The position numbers were made by a program, and so were the translations under genes. A model generated the notes under the pieces. It was not told where the DNA came from. It saw only the letters and a list, made by a program, of their open reading frames with translations, and ran no database searches. Below are positions 41,763 through 50,843 of a stretch of 64,000 bases of DNA, one piece after another. Source of the DNA: Deltaproteobacteria bacterium (GTDB lineage: Bacteria > Myxococcota_A > Polyangia > Polyangiales > Houyiibacteriaceae); NCBI GenBank assembly GCA_017644045.1, contig JAEPMI010000001.1, positions 736,470 through 800,469 of the forward strand. Direction: 5' to 3'. Positions within the stretch are counted from its first letter, which is position 1. Each line of letters starts with the position of its first letter.

Positions 41763-43922
41763 GTGGAACACGTTCACTCCGCAGACGACGGTCGATCCCC
41801 GGGCAGGTTCCGCTGGCTGACCTCCCTCCTGAGCTTGGCCCTCGCCATCGCTGGCTGCGAGGACGACTCGGAGCTGGAGCTCTCGATCGACCTGCGCACC
41901 GATTGGGTGGCGGGGATCGAGTTCGTCGGAGTGCGAGCCACCATCGACGACGAGCGCACGGAGGAGGCGCTGACCGGAAACGTCTCGTACGTGGACGGGC
42001 GGCGGCTCTTCGATCTCACGGACCTCCAGCCGGCGTCCCGGCGCTCGATCCGAATCGACCTCCTGGATGGGGTGGGCGACGTCTTCGCGTCGCGCGAGGT
42101 CCTCATCAGCCACGACGACGACCTGGCCGTCACCGTGGTGATGAGCCGTGACTGCTCCGCGGTGGTGTGTGGCTCCGACGAGAGCTGCCTCGGCGGACGC
42201 TGTGTCGACCCCGGGTGCACCGACGGTAGCGAAGAGGTCTGTGAGGACCCGGACTGCAACGCCGACAGCGACTGTCCGGCCATGGCCGCCTGCTCCGCTC
42301 GCGCGTGTCGAGAAGGGATCTGCCTCTACGATGCGGTCGAGTGTGAAGCGGGGCTCTACTGCGCTCCCGAGACCGGGTGCGTGCCCGTACCGACCACCGG
42401 CGACATGGGCCCTCGCGACGCCGGGACCGATCTCGGACCCCCCGATCTCGGCGCTCCGGACGACGCTCTCTACATCTCCCCCACCGGCGACGATGGGGCC
42501 ACCGGGTCGAGGACGGAGCCGCTCCGCACCTTCTCGGTGGCGCTGAGCCGCCTCACCGCGGGAGACACGCTGATCGCGTTGCCCGGTGAGTATGGTTCCG
42601 CGACGGGCACGGACCTGATCGAGGTCCACTGCCAGGCTGGAGGCACGACCTGCGCGGGTGGCCCATGCGCGGAGGGGACGGCGGCGAACCCCATCGTGAT
42701 CCGAGCGAGCGAGGAGCGAGCGGCACGGCTGGTGGCTGCAGCCGGCGACACGAGCGCCATGATCGAGCTCCGCAGCTGCGATCACTACTGGATCGAGGGG
42801 TTCACTCTGCAGGGGCGCGACGACGCGGACATCTCGTGGGACGCGATCTCCGTCGGCCAGTCGAACGCCCTCACGCTCCGACGGAACCTGATCGTCGGCA
42901 GCAACCGCGCCGTGAACGGGCACCTGATCTCGGTCGTCAACTCCAACGACGTACTGGTGGAGGAGAACGAGCTCTACGACTTCCACCGGACCGGCATCCA
43001 GTTCCATCAGTCCCGACGCCCGATCGCCCGTCGCAACTACGTGAACTCGAGGGGCTACGACGACATCGCGGGGGGGAACGTGAGCCTCTACCCGGAAGGC
43101 GGGGACACGGCGATCGGCTGCAGTCACAGCACGGACTGCCTCTTCGAGAACAACCTCGTCGAAGGTGACACCGAGGATGCCTTCGACATCGGCACGTCGG
43201 TCGCGAACGGCGACGGGCTCGGGCGCGAAGGCGACGGCGCACGGCTGCTCGGCAACCTCGTGCGGGGGACCGTCCGTGGGCTCTACGTGTCGAGTGGCTG
43301 CCAGGGCATGGCCGGCTGCATGAGCATGGACGAGCGGATCATCGACGGGGTCACGGTGAGTGACCACGTGGTGTTCGACACCCGAGAGCACGGGGTCTTC
43401 GTTCGCGGCGCGGTCGACGTGACCCTCCGCAACCTGACCATCCTCGATGCGACGGTCCGCGTCGACGAGAACACCGGCAACGCTCCCATGGAGCCGACCG
43501 CGTTCCTGACGAACGTGGCCGTGTCCTATCCCCCGGGGGGCGGCTCCACGGGAGTCACCGTCCACGACCAGGAGAGCTGGTCGATCCGCTCCAGCAACAG
43601 CTTCGGCTCGGGCACGGGATTCGACACCACCGGCGACGCGTCGGGCTTCGTCGGAAACACCGAGGTCGATCCGCAGCTCGGAGCCTGCATTCACCGCATC
43701 CCCTCCACCTCTCCGCTCTCCGGAGCTGGCGAAGGCGGAGGCGATATCGGCGCGACGGTGGTCTTCCGAACGGAGGACGGGACGCTCACCGCGACGCGCC
43801 TTTGGGCGACCGACGGGTCCTTCCCGTGCGGGGCCGTCGTCTCGGGACTCAACGACGGCGCGGCCGACTGCAGCACGGCCCACACGCGCCTCAACGTGGG
43901 CGCCGGCTGCGCCGTCCAGTGA
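41763..43922 (+). CDS. right-handed beta-helix lipoprotein with Cys-rich region
   Basis: GTG 41763 gives a signal ending AIAGC (Cys32). Residues to about 130 form a beta-rich domain, 130-220 a Cys-rich stretch (CGSDESCLGGRCVDPGC), then a DMGPRDAGTDLG linker. From about 245, DALYISPTGDDGATGS opens a parallel beta-helix, with rungs such as LTLRRNLIVGSNRAV, VLVEENELYDFHRTGI and CLFENNLVEGDTEDAF. These are usual in polysaccharide lyases and related surface proteins. No catalytic motif assigned. A pectate-lyase-like lipoprotein gene follows after 38 bp, probably in one operon. Confidence 0.85.
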   Translation: MEHVHSADDGRSPGRFRWLTSLLSLALAIAGCEDDSELELSIDLRTDWVAGIEFVGVRATIDDERTEEALTGNVSYVDGRRLFDLTDLQPASRRSIRIDLLDGVGDVFASREVLISHDDDLAVTVVMSRDCSAVVCGSDESCLGGRCVDPGCTDGSEEVCEDPDCNADSDCPAMAACSARACREGICLYDAVECEAGLYCAPETGCVPVPTTGDMGPRDAGTDLGPPDLGAPDDALYISPTGDDGATGSRTEPLRTFSVALSRLTAGDTLIALPGEYGSATGTDLIEVHCQAGGTTCAGGPCAEGTAANPIVIRASEERAARLVAAAGDTSAMIELRSCDHYWIEGFTLQGRDDADISWDAISVGQSNALTLRRNLIVGSNRAVNGHLISVVNSNDVLVEENELYDFHRTGIQFHQSRRPIARRNYVNSRGYDDIAGGNVSLYPEGGDTAIGCSHSTDCLFENNLVEGDTEDAFDIGTSVANGDGLGREGDGARLLGNLVRGTVRGLYVSSGCQGMAGCMSMDERIIDGVTVSDHVVFDTREHGVFVRGAVDVTLRNLTILDATVRVDENTGNAPMEPTAFLTNVAVSYPPGGGSTGVTVHDQESWSIRSSNSFGSGTGFDTTGDASGFVGNTEVDPQLGACIHRIPSTSPLSGAGEGGGDIGATVVFRTEDGTLTATRLWATDGSFPCGAVVSGLNDGAADCSTAHTRLNVGAGCAVQ

Positions 43923-43960
43923 CTCCAGCTCTCCACTCATTCACGAAAGAACGATCTCCG

Positions 43961-45481
43961 ATGTTCCGCTTCGCCAGTGTCTGCCTCTGCGCCGCCATCA
44001 CCGGTTTCGGCTGTGGTGATTCCTCCGACGATTCGGGAGCCCCCGAGGACGCTTCCGTTCGTGACGCGACCACCGACGGCGGCGCGACGGATCGCGACGG
44101 CGCGCTGCCCCCGGACGGCTTCGTCCCCGCCGGAGACGGTGGCTCGGACGATGGCGGCACGACCGTCGGTGGTCCCCTCCGTGCGTTCCCCACCGCCGTC
44201 GGTGCGGCCGCGGAGATCACCGGCGGGCGTGGAGGGTCGGTCTACCACGTGACGAACCTCGACGACTCGGGCCCCGGCTCGCTCCGCGATGCCGTCAGCG
44301 AGTCGAACCGCACCATCGTCTTCGACGTGTCGGGGCGGATCGTCCTCGAATCCCGCCTGACCGCGAACGCCGACAACATCACCATCGCCGGCCAGACCGC
44401 GCCGGGCGCGGGCATCACCGTCGATGGCGAGAACTTCATGATCTACAACTCGGACAACTGGATCGTGCGCTATGTGCGCTTTCGAGGCGGATACGCGGCA
44501 GCCGACACGCCGGACAGCTTCGCGGCCCTCAACAGCATCCGCGTCTACGTCGATCACTGCTCGATGAGCTTCGGCGCGGACGAAGGTGCCTCGTTGACCC
44601 AGAGCAGCGGGAGCACCGCCACGACCGGCGAGGCGACCATGGGGCGCTGCTTGGTGGCCGAGAGCAAGACCGGGACGATCCTGGACGGCGAGGCGGGCTA
44701 CACGTCGTACCAGAACCTCTACTACAACATCTCGCACCGCTTCCCGAACGTCGCCTCACCGAGCAGCGGGTCGTACGACATCATCAACAACGTCGTCTGG
44801 AACTACAGCAACCGCCTCATCCGCGGGAACGACGAAGCCGACATCGTCCACCTCGGCAACTACGCCGACATCGGCACGACGCCGATGCGCGACGACCGCA
44901 TCAACCAGTACCAGTACCGAGGGGTCGAGCCGCGCATCTTCACCGAGGGGAACGTGATCGTGGCGGTGAACAGCCAGAGCCCCAACACGCACGGCGTCGA
45001 GGCGATGAACGCCGACAACCGTCTGATGTGGTCCTTCTTCGACGGGACCCTGAGCCCCTACGTCGAGGACGATCGGCTCCCGACCGAGTGGTTCGCCGCG
45101 ACGCGACGCGAGCTGCTCGGTGTCGCCCCGATGGTTCTGTCCGCCGAAGAGGCGTTCGCGCAGGTCCCCCGCGACGTGGGCGCCAACCGGAGCCTGGGCG
45201 CCGATGGCGCCACGACCGACAACACGGACGACTACGACGAAGAGTGGATCGCCAACGTGCTGGCCGGCGTCTACGCCGGAAACCTGAGCATCGGCGAGTA
45301 CTCCGTGGACCCGCTGCCCAGCGAAGAGCGCCCCGCCGACTTCGACACCGATCGCGATGGCATGCCCGATGTCTGGGAGCGCGCCAACGGCTTCGACCCC
45401 GACACGCCCGACGACTCCGGGGACGCCGACGGGGATGGGTACACCAACCTGGAGGAGTACCTGGACCTCGTCGATCTCTGA
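43961..45481 (+). CDS. pectate lyase-like lipoprotein with Ca-binding C-terminal repeat
   Basis: The signal ends GFGC (Cys18), followed by an Asp/Gly linker. ITGGRGGSVYHVTNLDDSGPGSLRDAV is split here as GGRGG and SGPGSLRDA, the signature of PL1/PL9-like pectate lyases; NITIAGQTAPGAGI, NWIVRYVRFRGG and VDHCSMSFGADEG match the following rungs, where His/Asp residues help calcium and substrate binding. The C-terminus has DTDRDGMPDVWE and DADGDGYTNLEEY, a thrombospondin-3/dockerin-like calcium repeat. It probably cleaves acidic polysaccharide at the cell surface. Convergent with bioB. Confidence 0.88.
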   Translation: MFRFASVCLCAAITGFGCGDSSDDSGAPEDASVRDATTDGGATDRDGALPPDGFVPAGDGGSDDGGTTVGGPLRAFPTAVGAAAEITGGRGGSVYHVTNLDDSGPGSLRDAVSESNRTIVFDVSGRIVLESRLTANADNITIAGQTAPGAGITVDGENFMIYNSDNWIVRYVRFRGGYAAADTPDSFAALNSIRVYVDHCSMSFGADEGASLTQSSGSTATTGEATMGRCLVAESKTGTILDGEAGYTSYQNLYYNISHRFPNVASPSSGSYDIINNVVWNYSNRLIRGNDEADIVHLGNYADIGTTPMRDDRINQYQYRGVEPRIFTEGNVIVAVNSQSPNTHGVEAMNADNRLMWSFFDGTLSPYVEDDRLPTEWFAATRRELLGVAPMVLSAEEAFAQVPRDVGANRSLGADGATTDNTDDYDEEWIANVLAGVYAGNLSIGEYSVDPLPSEERPADFDTDRDGMPDVWERANGFDPDTPDDSGDADGDGYTNLEEYLDLVDL

Positions 45482-45485
45482 GTGG

Positions 45486-46514
45486 CTACTCGGCGGGCGC
45501 CGGAGCGGCGCTGGTGACCGGGAGCGGCTCGGTGCCGGCCGCGGCGTGGTCCGTGGCGGGCACCAGGGCGCGCATGCCGGCGTCGCGGAGCATGGCCATG
45601 TCGGCTTCGACGTCCGGGTTGCCAGTGGTCAGCAGCTTGTCGCCGTAGAAGATGGAGTTGGCGCCCGCCATGAACGCCAACAGCTGGGCTTCGCGGTTGA
45701 GGCGGCTGCGGCCCGCGCTGAGTCGGACCATCGACTGGGGCAGCATCAGACGCGCGAGCGCGCACATCCGAACGAGCTCGAGCGGCTCGACCGGCGGCTG
45801 ATCCTCGAGCGGGGTGCCCTCGACCGCGACGAGCGCGTTGATGGGCACGCTCTCCGGGTGCGGGGTCAGGCTCGAGAGGGTGACCAGCATCCCGAGCCGG
45901 TCGCCGAGGGTCTCGCCCATGCCGATGATGCCGCCGCTGCAGACGTGAATGCCGGCGCCGGCGACCCGGCTGATCGTGTCCAGCCGCTCCTGGTAGGTGC
46001 GGGTGGTGATGATCTCGCCGTAGAACTCCTTCGAGGAGTCGAGGTTGTGGTTGTACGCGGTGAGCCCCGCGTCCTTGAGCCGCGCGGCCTGCTCGTCGGT
46101 GAGCATGCCGAGGGTGCAGCAGGCCTCCATGCCGAGGTCGCGCACGCCGCGGACCATCGTGAGCACGCGCTCGAACTGCTCGCCCTCGCGGGCGTCGCGC
46201 CAGGCGGCGCCCATGCAGAAGCGGGTCGCGCCCGCTTCGCGAGCGACCTTCGCCTTCGAGAGGACCTCGTCGACCGTCAGCAGCCGCTCGGGCTCGACGT
46301 CGGCGCCGTTGCGGCCGCTCTGCGGGCAGTAGGAGCAATCCTCGGGGCAGGCGCCCGTCTTGATCGACAGGAGCGTGCAGAGCTGGACCGCGTCGGGCGG
46401 GTGGAACTGCCGATGCACGCTCTGAGCGCGGAAGAGCAGCTCCGTCAGGGGCAGGGCGTAGAGCGCCTTGGCCTCGCGGATGGTCCAGTCGTGACGGATC
46501 GCGGTCTCGGTCAT
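45486..46514 (-). CDS. bioB: biotin synthase
   Basis: The 342-residue protein is a clear BioB: CPEDCSYC at 56-63 binds the [4Fe-4S] cluster, [23 protein letters not shown] and [12 protein letters not shown] (Arg ligand of the [2Fe-2S] cluster) are all present. It inserts sulfur into dethiobiotin using two SAM molecules, the last step of biotin synthesis. No other bio genes lie in the window. A C-terminal Ala/Pro tail of about 25 residues is longer than in E. coli. Confidence 0.96.
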   Translation of the reverse strand: MTETAIRHDWTIREAKALYALPLTELLFRAQSVHRQFHPPDAVQLCTLLSIKTGACPEDCSYCPQSGRNGADVEPERLLTVDEVLSKAKVAREAGATRFCMGAAWRDAREGEQFERVLTMVRGVRDLGMEACCTLGMLTDEQAARLKDAGLTAYNHNLDSSKEFYGEIITTRTYQERLDTISRVAGAGIHVCSGGIIGMGETLGDRLGMLVTLSSLTPHPESVPINALVAVEGTPLEDQPPVEPLELVRMCALARLMLPQSMVRLSAGRSRLNREAQLLAFMAGANSIFYGDKLLTTGNPDVEADMAMLRDAGMRALVPATDHAAAGTEPLPVTSAAPAPAE

Positions 46515-46585
46515 CGTGGCAGGGCTCTAACCCGAAATCGCTCCCATTGCACCCTCTCGGGCCACGCTGCTAACTTCCGCAGCCC

Positions 46586-47671
46586 TTGGCCCACGGCGCC
46601 ACTGACGACGACTCCGCGCCCAGCGACGCGCCCCCCGCCGAGAGCGACGGCACCGAAGTGCCCATGGCGAAGGTGCCCGTGCTGGCGGGCATCGCTGCCG
46701 CGGCGGCCATCGTCGAGCTGATCGGCGCGCGTTTCTCCCTGCGGATCGAGGGGTCGCGGGAGTTCCTGGAGCTCAGCCATCAGCAGCTCCTGGAGTTGAA
46801 GTCCTGGGCCGCGTTCGCCCGAAACCTGGGCGCCGTGGCCGCGCTGGTGGCCCTCGCCTTCACCCTCGCGGACTGGATCAAGCCGCGCCCCTTCCTGTCG
46901 ATGGGGCTCCGGATCGGCATCGCGGCGATCGCCGGCGTACTACTGCCCACCCTGGTGCTCTCGACCATGCTCCCCGAGCAGCGGACGACGCTGGTGGTGG
47001 TGCTGGTCGCCACCGGCTCGGCGCAGCTCCTGGCGGTGCTCTTCGGGATCGGGGCGATCCCATGGCGCGCTCCGCGCCTTCCCCGACTCGGCGTGACCGG
47101 CATCATCGGCGCCAGCTTCTTCGCCTTCACCGCCACCGTGGTGCTGGTGATCGGCGCCCAGACGCTCTGGCAGCACGCGCACCCGCTCGGGATGGCCCTG
47201 CGCCGGACGGGCGAGGTCTCGTTCCTGGTCACCGTGCCGCTCCTGGCGCTCTCGGGGCTCCCGCTGAAGGGCTGGCGAAAGGTCGGCATCGCGATCGGCG
47301 CGCTGCTCGGGTCCTGCGCGATCGCGGCGGTCTCGCGAGGCGCGACGGTGCTCGAGCCGGAGGCCTGGGGCGACGTGCTCTACGGCGCGACCCACTTCGA
47401 GCTCCTGCTCGAGAATGCCAGCGCGTTCTACATCGGCTGGATCGGCCTCACGACGCTCGCGGGCGTCGCGGCGCTCTTCCACGAGAACCCGCGGGACCAG
47501 CAGAAGGGGCTCGCCGCGCTCCTGCTCATGGCGGGCGGGTTCTCGCCCACCACCCCGGGAACGATCATCCCGATGATCCTGGGCGTGTCCCTCGCCTGCC
47601 GCGCGCTCATCGCCCACGCCGCCGAGGCGGGCCGGGCAGCGCACGCGCCGAAGACCGAGCCCGCGGAATAG
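46586..47671 (+). CDS. polytopic membrane protein of unknown function
   Basis: About nine hydrophobic segments fill residues 28-345; the first 27 residues are acidic and Ser/Pro-rich. Charged loops are short, so it looks like a transporter-like or sensor membrane protein, but no motif is recognised. Start could be TTG 46586 or ATG 46664; the ATG removes the acidic tail. Divergent from bioB. The kinase operon follows after 347 bp. Confidence 0.72.
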   Translation: MAHGATDDDSAPSDAPPAESDGTEVPMAKVPVLAGIAAAAAIVELIGARFSLRIEGSREFLELSHQQLLELKSWAAFARNLGAVAALVALAFTLADWIKPRPFLSMGLRIGIAAIAGVLLPTLVLSTMLPEQRTTLVVVLVATGSAQLLAVLFGIGAIPWRAPRLPRLGVTGIIGASFFAFTATVVLVIGAQTLWQHAHPLGMALRRTGEVSFLVTVPLLALSGLPLKGWRKVGIAIGALLGSCAIAAVSRGATVLEPEAWGDVLYGATHFELLLENASAFYIGWIGLTTLAGVAALFHENPRDQQKGLAALLLMAGGFSPTTPGTIIPMILGVSLACRALIAHAAEAGRAAHAPKTEPAE

Positions 47672-47679
47672 TCCGCTCG

Positions 47680-47695
47680 TGGCACACCGCGTGCT
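47680..47695 (+). promoter_or_regulatory. candidate sigma-54 promoter upstream of the kinase-lipoprotein operon
   Basis: TGGCAC-N5-GTGCT has GG and GC at the right 10-base spacing and differs from the -24/-12 consensus (TGGCAC-N5-TTGCW) at one position. It lies 9 bp after the upstream stop and about 325 bp before the kinase ATG. The rest of 47672-48018 has no clear gene, but from 47839 a frame in phase with the kinase is open with coding-like codon use, so a longer kinase N-terminus is possible. Confidence 0.4.
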
Positions 47696-48018
47696 GCACC
47701 GCCGGAGATGCCCTGCGGTGTGTGCCAGATGGTGCCCGGTACCCAGCCCGCGTCCGGTCGGACGCCGGCCGAGCGTGACGGCGAGTCACGCGGGCACACA
47801 GCGGTCCACATGCTACCCTCGGCCCTCGGAGGGAGCCCCTGGTCACGGAATCGAGCGCGCGCGAACGCGAGGAGCACGAGGGGGACGAGCCCGCGCTGGC
47901 CCAGACCGCGCTGGACCCCGATCCCGATCGCGCGAGCGGCGACGGGGAGTGGACGACCTCGCGCGCCGAGCCGCGCATCGTCCGCGAGGGCGAGGACGAG
48001 GACGAGGGGCCCGACCCC

Positions 48019-49482
48019 ATGATCGGGCGAGTCCTCAGCGGGCTCTACAAGGTGGACAGCCGCATCGGCGAGGGCGGCATGGGAACGGTCTACATGGCCT
48101 TCCACGTCCATCTGGAGCGGCCCTTCGCGGTCAAGGTGCTCTCGGAGAAGGTCGCGGCGAACAAGCAGGCGGTCGACCGGCTGCTGATGGAGGCCAAGGC
48201 CGCCAGCTCGATCGACCACGAGAACATCGTGGACGTCGTCAGCTTCGACGCCACCGAGGACGGCAAGGTCTTCCTGGTGATGGAGATGCTCGAGGGGACG
48301 AGCCTCGCGGATCTCGTCGACAAGGGGCCGATGAAGGTCGAGCGCGCGCTGCCGATCGCGCTGCAGGTCTGCGAGGCGCTGCACGCGGCCCACGAGCGGA
48401 ACATCGTCCACCGCGACCTGAAGCCGGACAACGTCTTCATCGTGCGGAAGAAGGACGCGGACTTCGTGAAGGTGCTCGACTTCGGCATCTCCAAGGTGAA
48501 GACGGCCGAGGCCGAGCAGGTGCGCATGACCCGCACCGGCCAGCTCGTCGGCACCCCGCTCTACATGTCGCCGGAGCAGGCGAAGGGCGAAGCGGACGTG
48601 GACCGCCGCGCCGACGTCTACGCGCTCGGCGTGATGCTCTTCGAGATGCTCGCGGGCGAGCCGCCCTTCGAGGGCAGCAACTACTTTCAGCTCCTGTGGA
48701 AGCACGGCAACGAGGCGCCCCCGGAGCTGAGCGACAAACGCGCGGAGGTTCCGCCCGGAGTCGCGGCCGCGGTGATGAAGGCGCTCTCGAAGTCGCCGGA
48801 CGACCGCTTCCAGACGATGGCGGAGATGGGCGCGGCGCTCGTGGCCGGCGCGCCGGGCATCGCGCTGGACCCGGACCGGCTGGTGAGCCTGCCGCCGCGG
48901 CAGGTGGTGGCCGGCACGCCGGTCGCGTCGGCGACGCCGACGCCGGAGCCCGCGGCTGCGGCGCCCGGTCGCGCGTGGAGGTGGGGGCTGGCCGGGGCGG
49001 TGCTGGCGATCATCGGCGTGGCGGGCTTCGCGATGAGCGGGGCGTTCGGTGGATCGGACTCGGACGTCGGAGAGCGGCCATCGGAGTCGGACGTCGGGGA
49101 CCGGGAGTCGGACGTCGCGGATCGGAGCTCGGAGTCGGCCGTCGGGGATCGGAGCTCGGCGTCGGAGTCGGAAACCGAAACGGAGACCGAGACCCTCCCG
49201 ATCGGGGAACCGCCGCCCGCGCTCGTCACCGTGCGCTTCGAATCCACCCCCACCGGCGCCACGGTCGTGGGTCCGGGGGACGAGACCCTCGGGGTGACCC
49301 CTTTCGCTGCGGAACTTCCCACCGGCGAGCCCATCACGGTACGCTTCACTCGTCGGGGCCATCGGCCTCGAGAGGAGGACGTGGTCCCAGAAGACGGGGC
49401 GACGGTCTCCGTCCGCCTCCGGGCGCGGTCGACCGAATCCGGGGGCTCGAATGACTTTCCTTCGATCCGCATGAACCTCTGA
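48019..49482 (+). CDS. Ser/Thr protein kinase with extracytoplasmic PEGA domain
   Basis: Residues 9-275 are a full kinase: GEGGMGTV, Lys39, HRDLKPDN (131-138) and DFG (154-156), GTPLYMSPEQ in the P+1 loop. A Pro/Ala linker leads to one membrane segment (321-340), a Ser/Glu/Asp repeat (346-393) made of the same short DNA repeat seen elsewhere, and a PEGA domain (about 401-470; VRFESTPTGATVVGPGDETLG). PEGA domains are thought to bind surface glycans or lipids. The stop overlaps the next gene (TGATG). An upstream extension of the frame lacks ATG/GTG/TTG, so ATG 48019 is used. Confidence 0.92.
   Translation: MIGRVLSGLYKVDSRIGEGGMGTVYMAFHVHLERPFAVKVLSEKVAANKQAVDRLLMEAKAASSIDHENIVDVVSFDATEDGKVFLVMEMLEGTSLADLVDKGPMKVERALPIALQVCEALHAAHERNIVHRDLKPDNVFIVRKKDADFVKVLDFGISKVKTAEAEQVRMTRTGQLVGTPLYMSPEQAKGEADVDRRADVYALGVMLFEMLAGEPPFEGSNYFQLLWKHGNEAPPELSDKRAEVPPGVAAAVMKALSKSPDDRFQTMAEMGAALVAGAPGIALDPDRLVSLPPRQVVAGTPVASATPTPEPAAAAPGRAWRWGLAGAVLAIIGVAGFAMSGAFGGSDSDVGERPSESDVGDRESDVADRSSESAVGDRSSASESETETETETLPIGEPPPALVTVRFESTPTGATVVGPGDETLGVTPFAAELPTGEPITVRFTRRGHRPREEDVVPEDGATVSVRLRARSTESGGSNDFPSIRMNL
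49061..49180 (+). repeat. in-frame GGAGTCGGACGTCGG-type repeats inside the kinase gene
   Basis: Units such as CGGAGTCGGACGTCGGGGA recur with 18-30 bp spacing and encode SDVGDRESDVADRSSES-type residues directly after the membrane segment. The DNA motif is shared with the arrays at 6.4 and 7.3 kb and with the linker of the VIT/VWA gene, but read on a different strand and frame. Confidence 0.7.
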
Positions 49483-50843
49483 TGAGCGTGCTCCGTCTGG
49501 CATTGATCGCGATCGCCCTCGTGGCGGTCGCGGCACCGTCCGTGTCGGTCCAAGCCCAATCGGGCAACGCGGAGGCTCGCGCCCACTTCGACGAGGCGAA
49601 CCGTCACTTCGCCCGGGCGCGCCGGCTTCGAGGCGCTCGCCGCACCCGCGCGCTCGAAGAGGCGCTCGGCGAATACATGGCGACGCTGGCCATCGTCCGC
49701 AGCCGAAACGCACTCTTCAACACCGCGCTCGTCCTCGAGCAGCTCGAGCGACCGACCGAGGCCTTCGGCTTGGTGCGCGAGTACCTGGCCATCCAGGGGC
49801 TGACCGACCAGGAGCGCGCGGACGGCGAGGCCCGGATGGCCGAGCTGCGAGCCAAGGTCGCGGTCATCGCGGTGGAGAGCACGCCGGCGGGCGCGCAGGT
49901 CTACGTGGACCGACGCGACCTGGCCGCGCGCGGCCGGACGCCGATCGAAGTGGCGGTCGAGCCCGGTGACCACACGGTCTATCTGGTCCTCCCGCACCAC
50001 GAGACCTTCGAGGGCGAGGTCGCGGCGGCGCCCGGTGAGCGCGCCGAAGTCCGAGCCACCCTGGCGGCGGAGCCCGTGGCGGTGACGCTCGAGGTCATGG
50101 CGCCCGCTGAGACTCCGCTGACCCTCGACGGCGAGCCCGCCGAGGCCGGCACGGTGCGCCTCGCGCCTGGGCTGCACGTCGCGCGGCTGGTGCCGCCCCG
50201 CGGGACGCCGGTGGAGCGTCGCTTCGAGGTTCGCCCCGGCGAGCCGATGCGGGTGCGCCTCGAGCTGAGCAGCACCGCCGTCGCCGTTCAGACCGGAGCG
50301 CTACGGGTGACCTCGAACGTCGCCGCGCAGGTCTTCGTGGACGACGCACCGATCGGCGAAGGCCAGGAGGTGGACGCCGAGCTCTCGTCCGGCAGCCACG
50401 TGGTCGAGGTCCGAGTGGCGGACCGCGACCCGCTCCGGCGAATGGTGCGCATCGAGCCCGGGGCGACCGCGGAGCTGCAGGCCACCTTCGAGGAAGAGAC
50501 GCGCCCGCTCGGCGTGCTCCCGCACATCGCGCTCGGCGTGACCGTCGCCGGCCTCGGCGCGACGGTGGGCCTCGGCATCCGCGCGCTGAACCTGAACGAC
50601 GACAACGAGGCAGCGTGCAACGCGGCCGGCGGACCGATCGTCGCGCCCGAGACCTGCCGCCGCCTCGCCGGCGAGGTCGAGGACGCGAACCGCGCGACCG
50701 ACATCGTGCTGGGTGTGACCGGCGCGCTCGCGATCACCACGCTGATCCTCTACCTGGTCAACCGACCGAGCGCGGACGCGGACCTCCTGCAGGTGAACGT
50801 GGACCGGAGCGGCGCCGGCGTTCGCTTCGGGAGGCGCTTCTGA
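49482..50843 (+). CDS. secreted PEGA/TPR-like protein with C-terminal membrane segments
   Basis: A signal peptide (IALVAVAAPSVSVQA) is followed by a helical, TPR-like stretch (30-125) and two or three PEGA domains (IAVESTPAGAQVYVDRRDLAARG, then LRVTSNVAAQVFVDDAPIG). Near the end two hydrophobic segments (GVLPHIALGVTVAGLGATVGLG and IVLGVTGALAITTLILYLVN) flank a Cys-containing loop. It is of the type found next to myxobacterial PEGA kinases and likely shares their envelope ligand. Starts and stops overlap with both neighbours (TGATG each), so it sits in the middle of a coupled operon. Confidence 0.88.
   Translation: MSVLRLALIAIALVAVAAPSVSVQAQSGNAEARAHFDEANRHFARARRLRGARRTRALEEALGEYMATLAIVRSRNALFNTALVLEQLERPTEAFGLVREYLAIQGLTDQERADGEARMAELRAKVAVIAVESTPAGAQVYVDRRDLAARGRTPIEVAVEPGDHTVYLVLPHHETFEGEVAAAPGERAEVRATLAAEPVAVTLEVMAPAETPLTLDGEPAEAGTVRLAPGLHVARLVPPRGTPVERRFEVRPGEPMRVRLELSSTAVAVQTGALRVTSNVAAQVFVDDAPIGEGQEVDAELSSGSHVVEVRVADRDPLRRMVRIEPGATAELQATFEEETRPLGVLPHIALGVTVAGLGATVGLGIRALNLNDDNEAACNAAGGPIVAPETCRRLAGEVEDANRATDIVLGVTGALAITTLILYLVNRPSADADLLQVNVDRSGAGVRFGRRF

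Noticed and set aside
45486-46514. A biotin operon
   Set aside because: Only bioB is present; the neighbours are a lyase-like lipoprotein gene and a divergent membrane protein gene.
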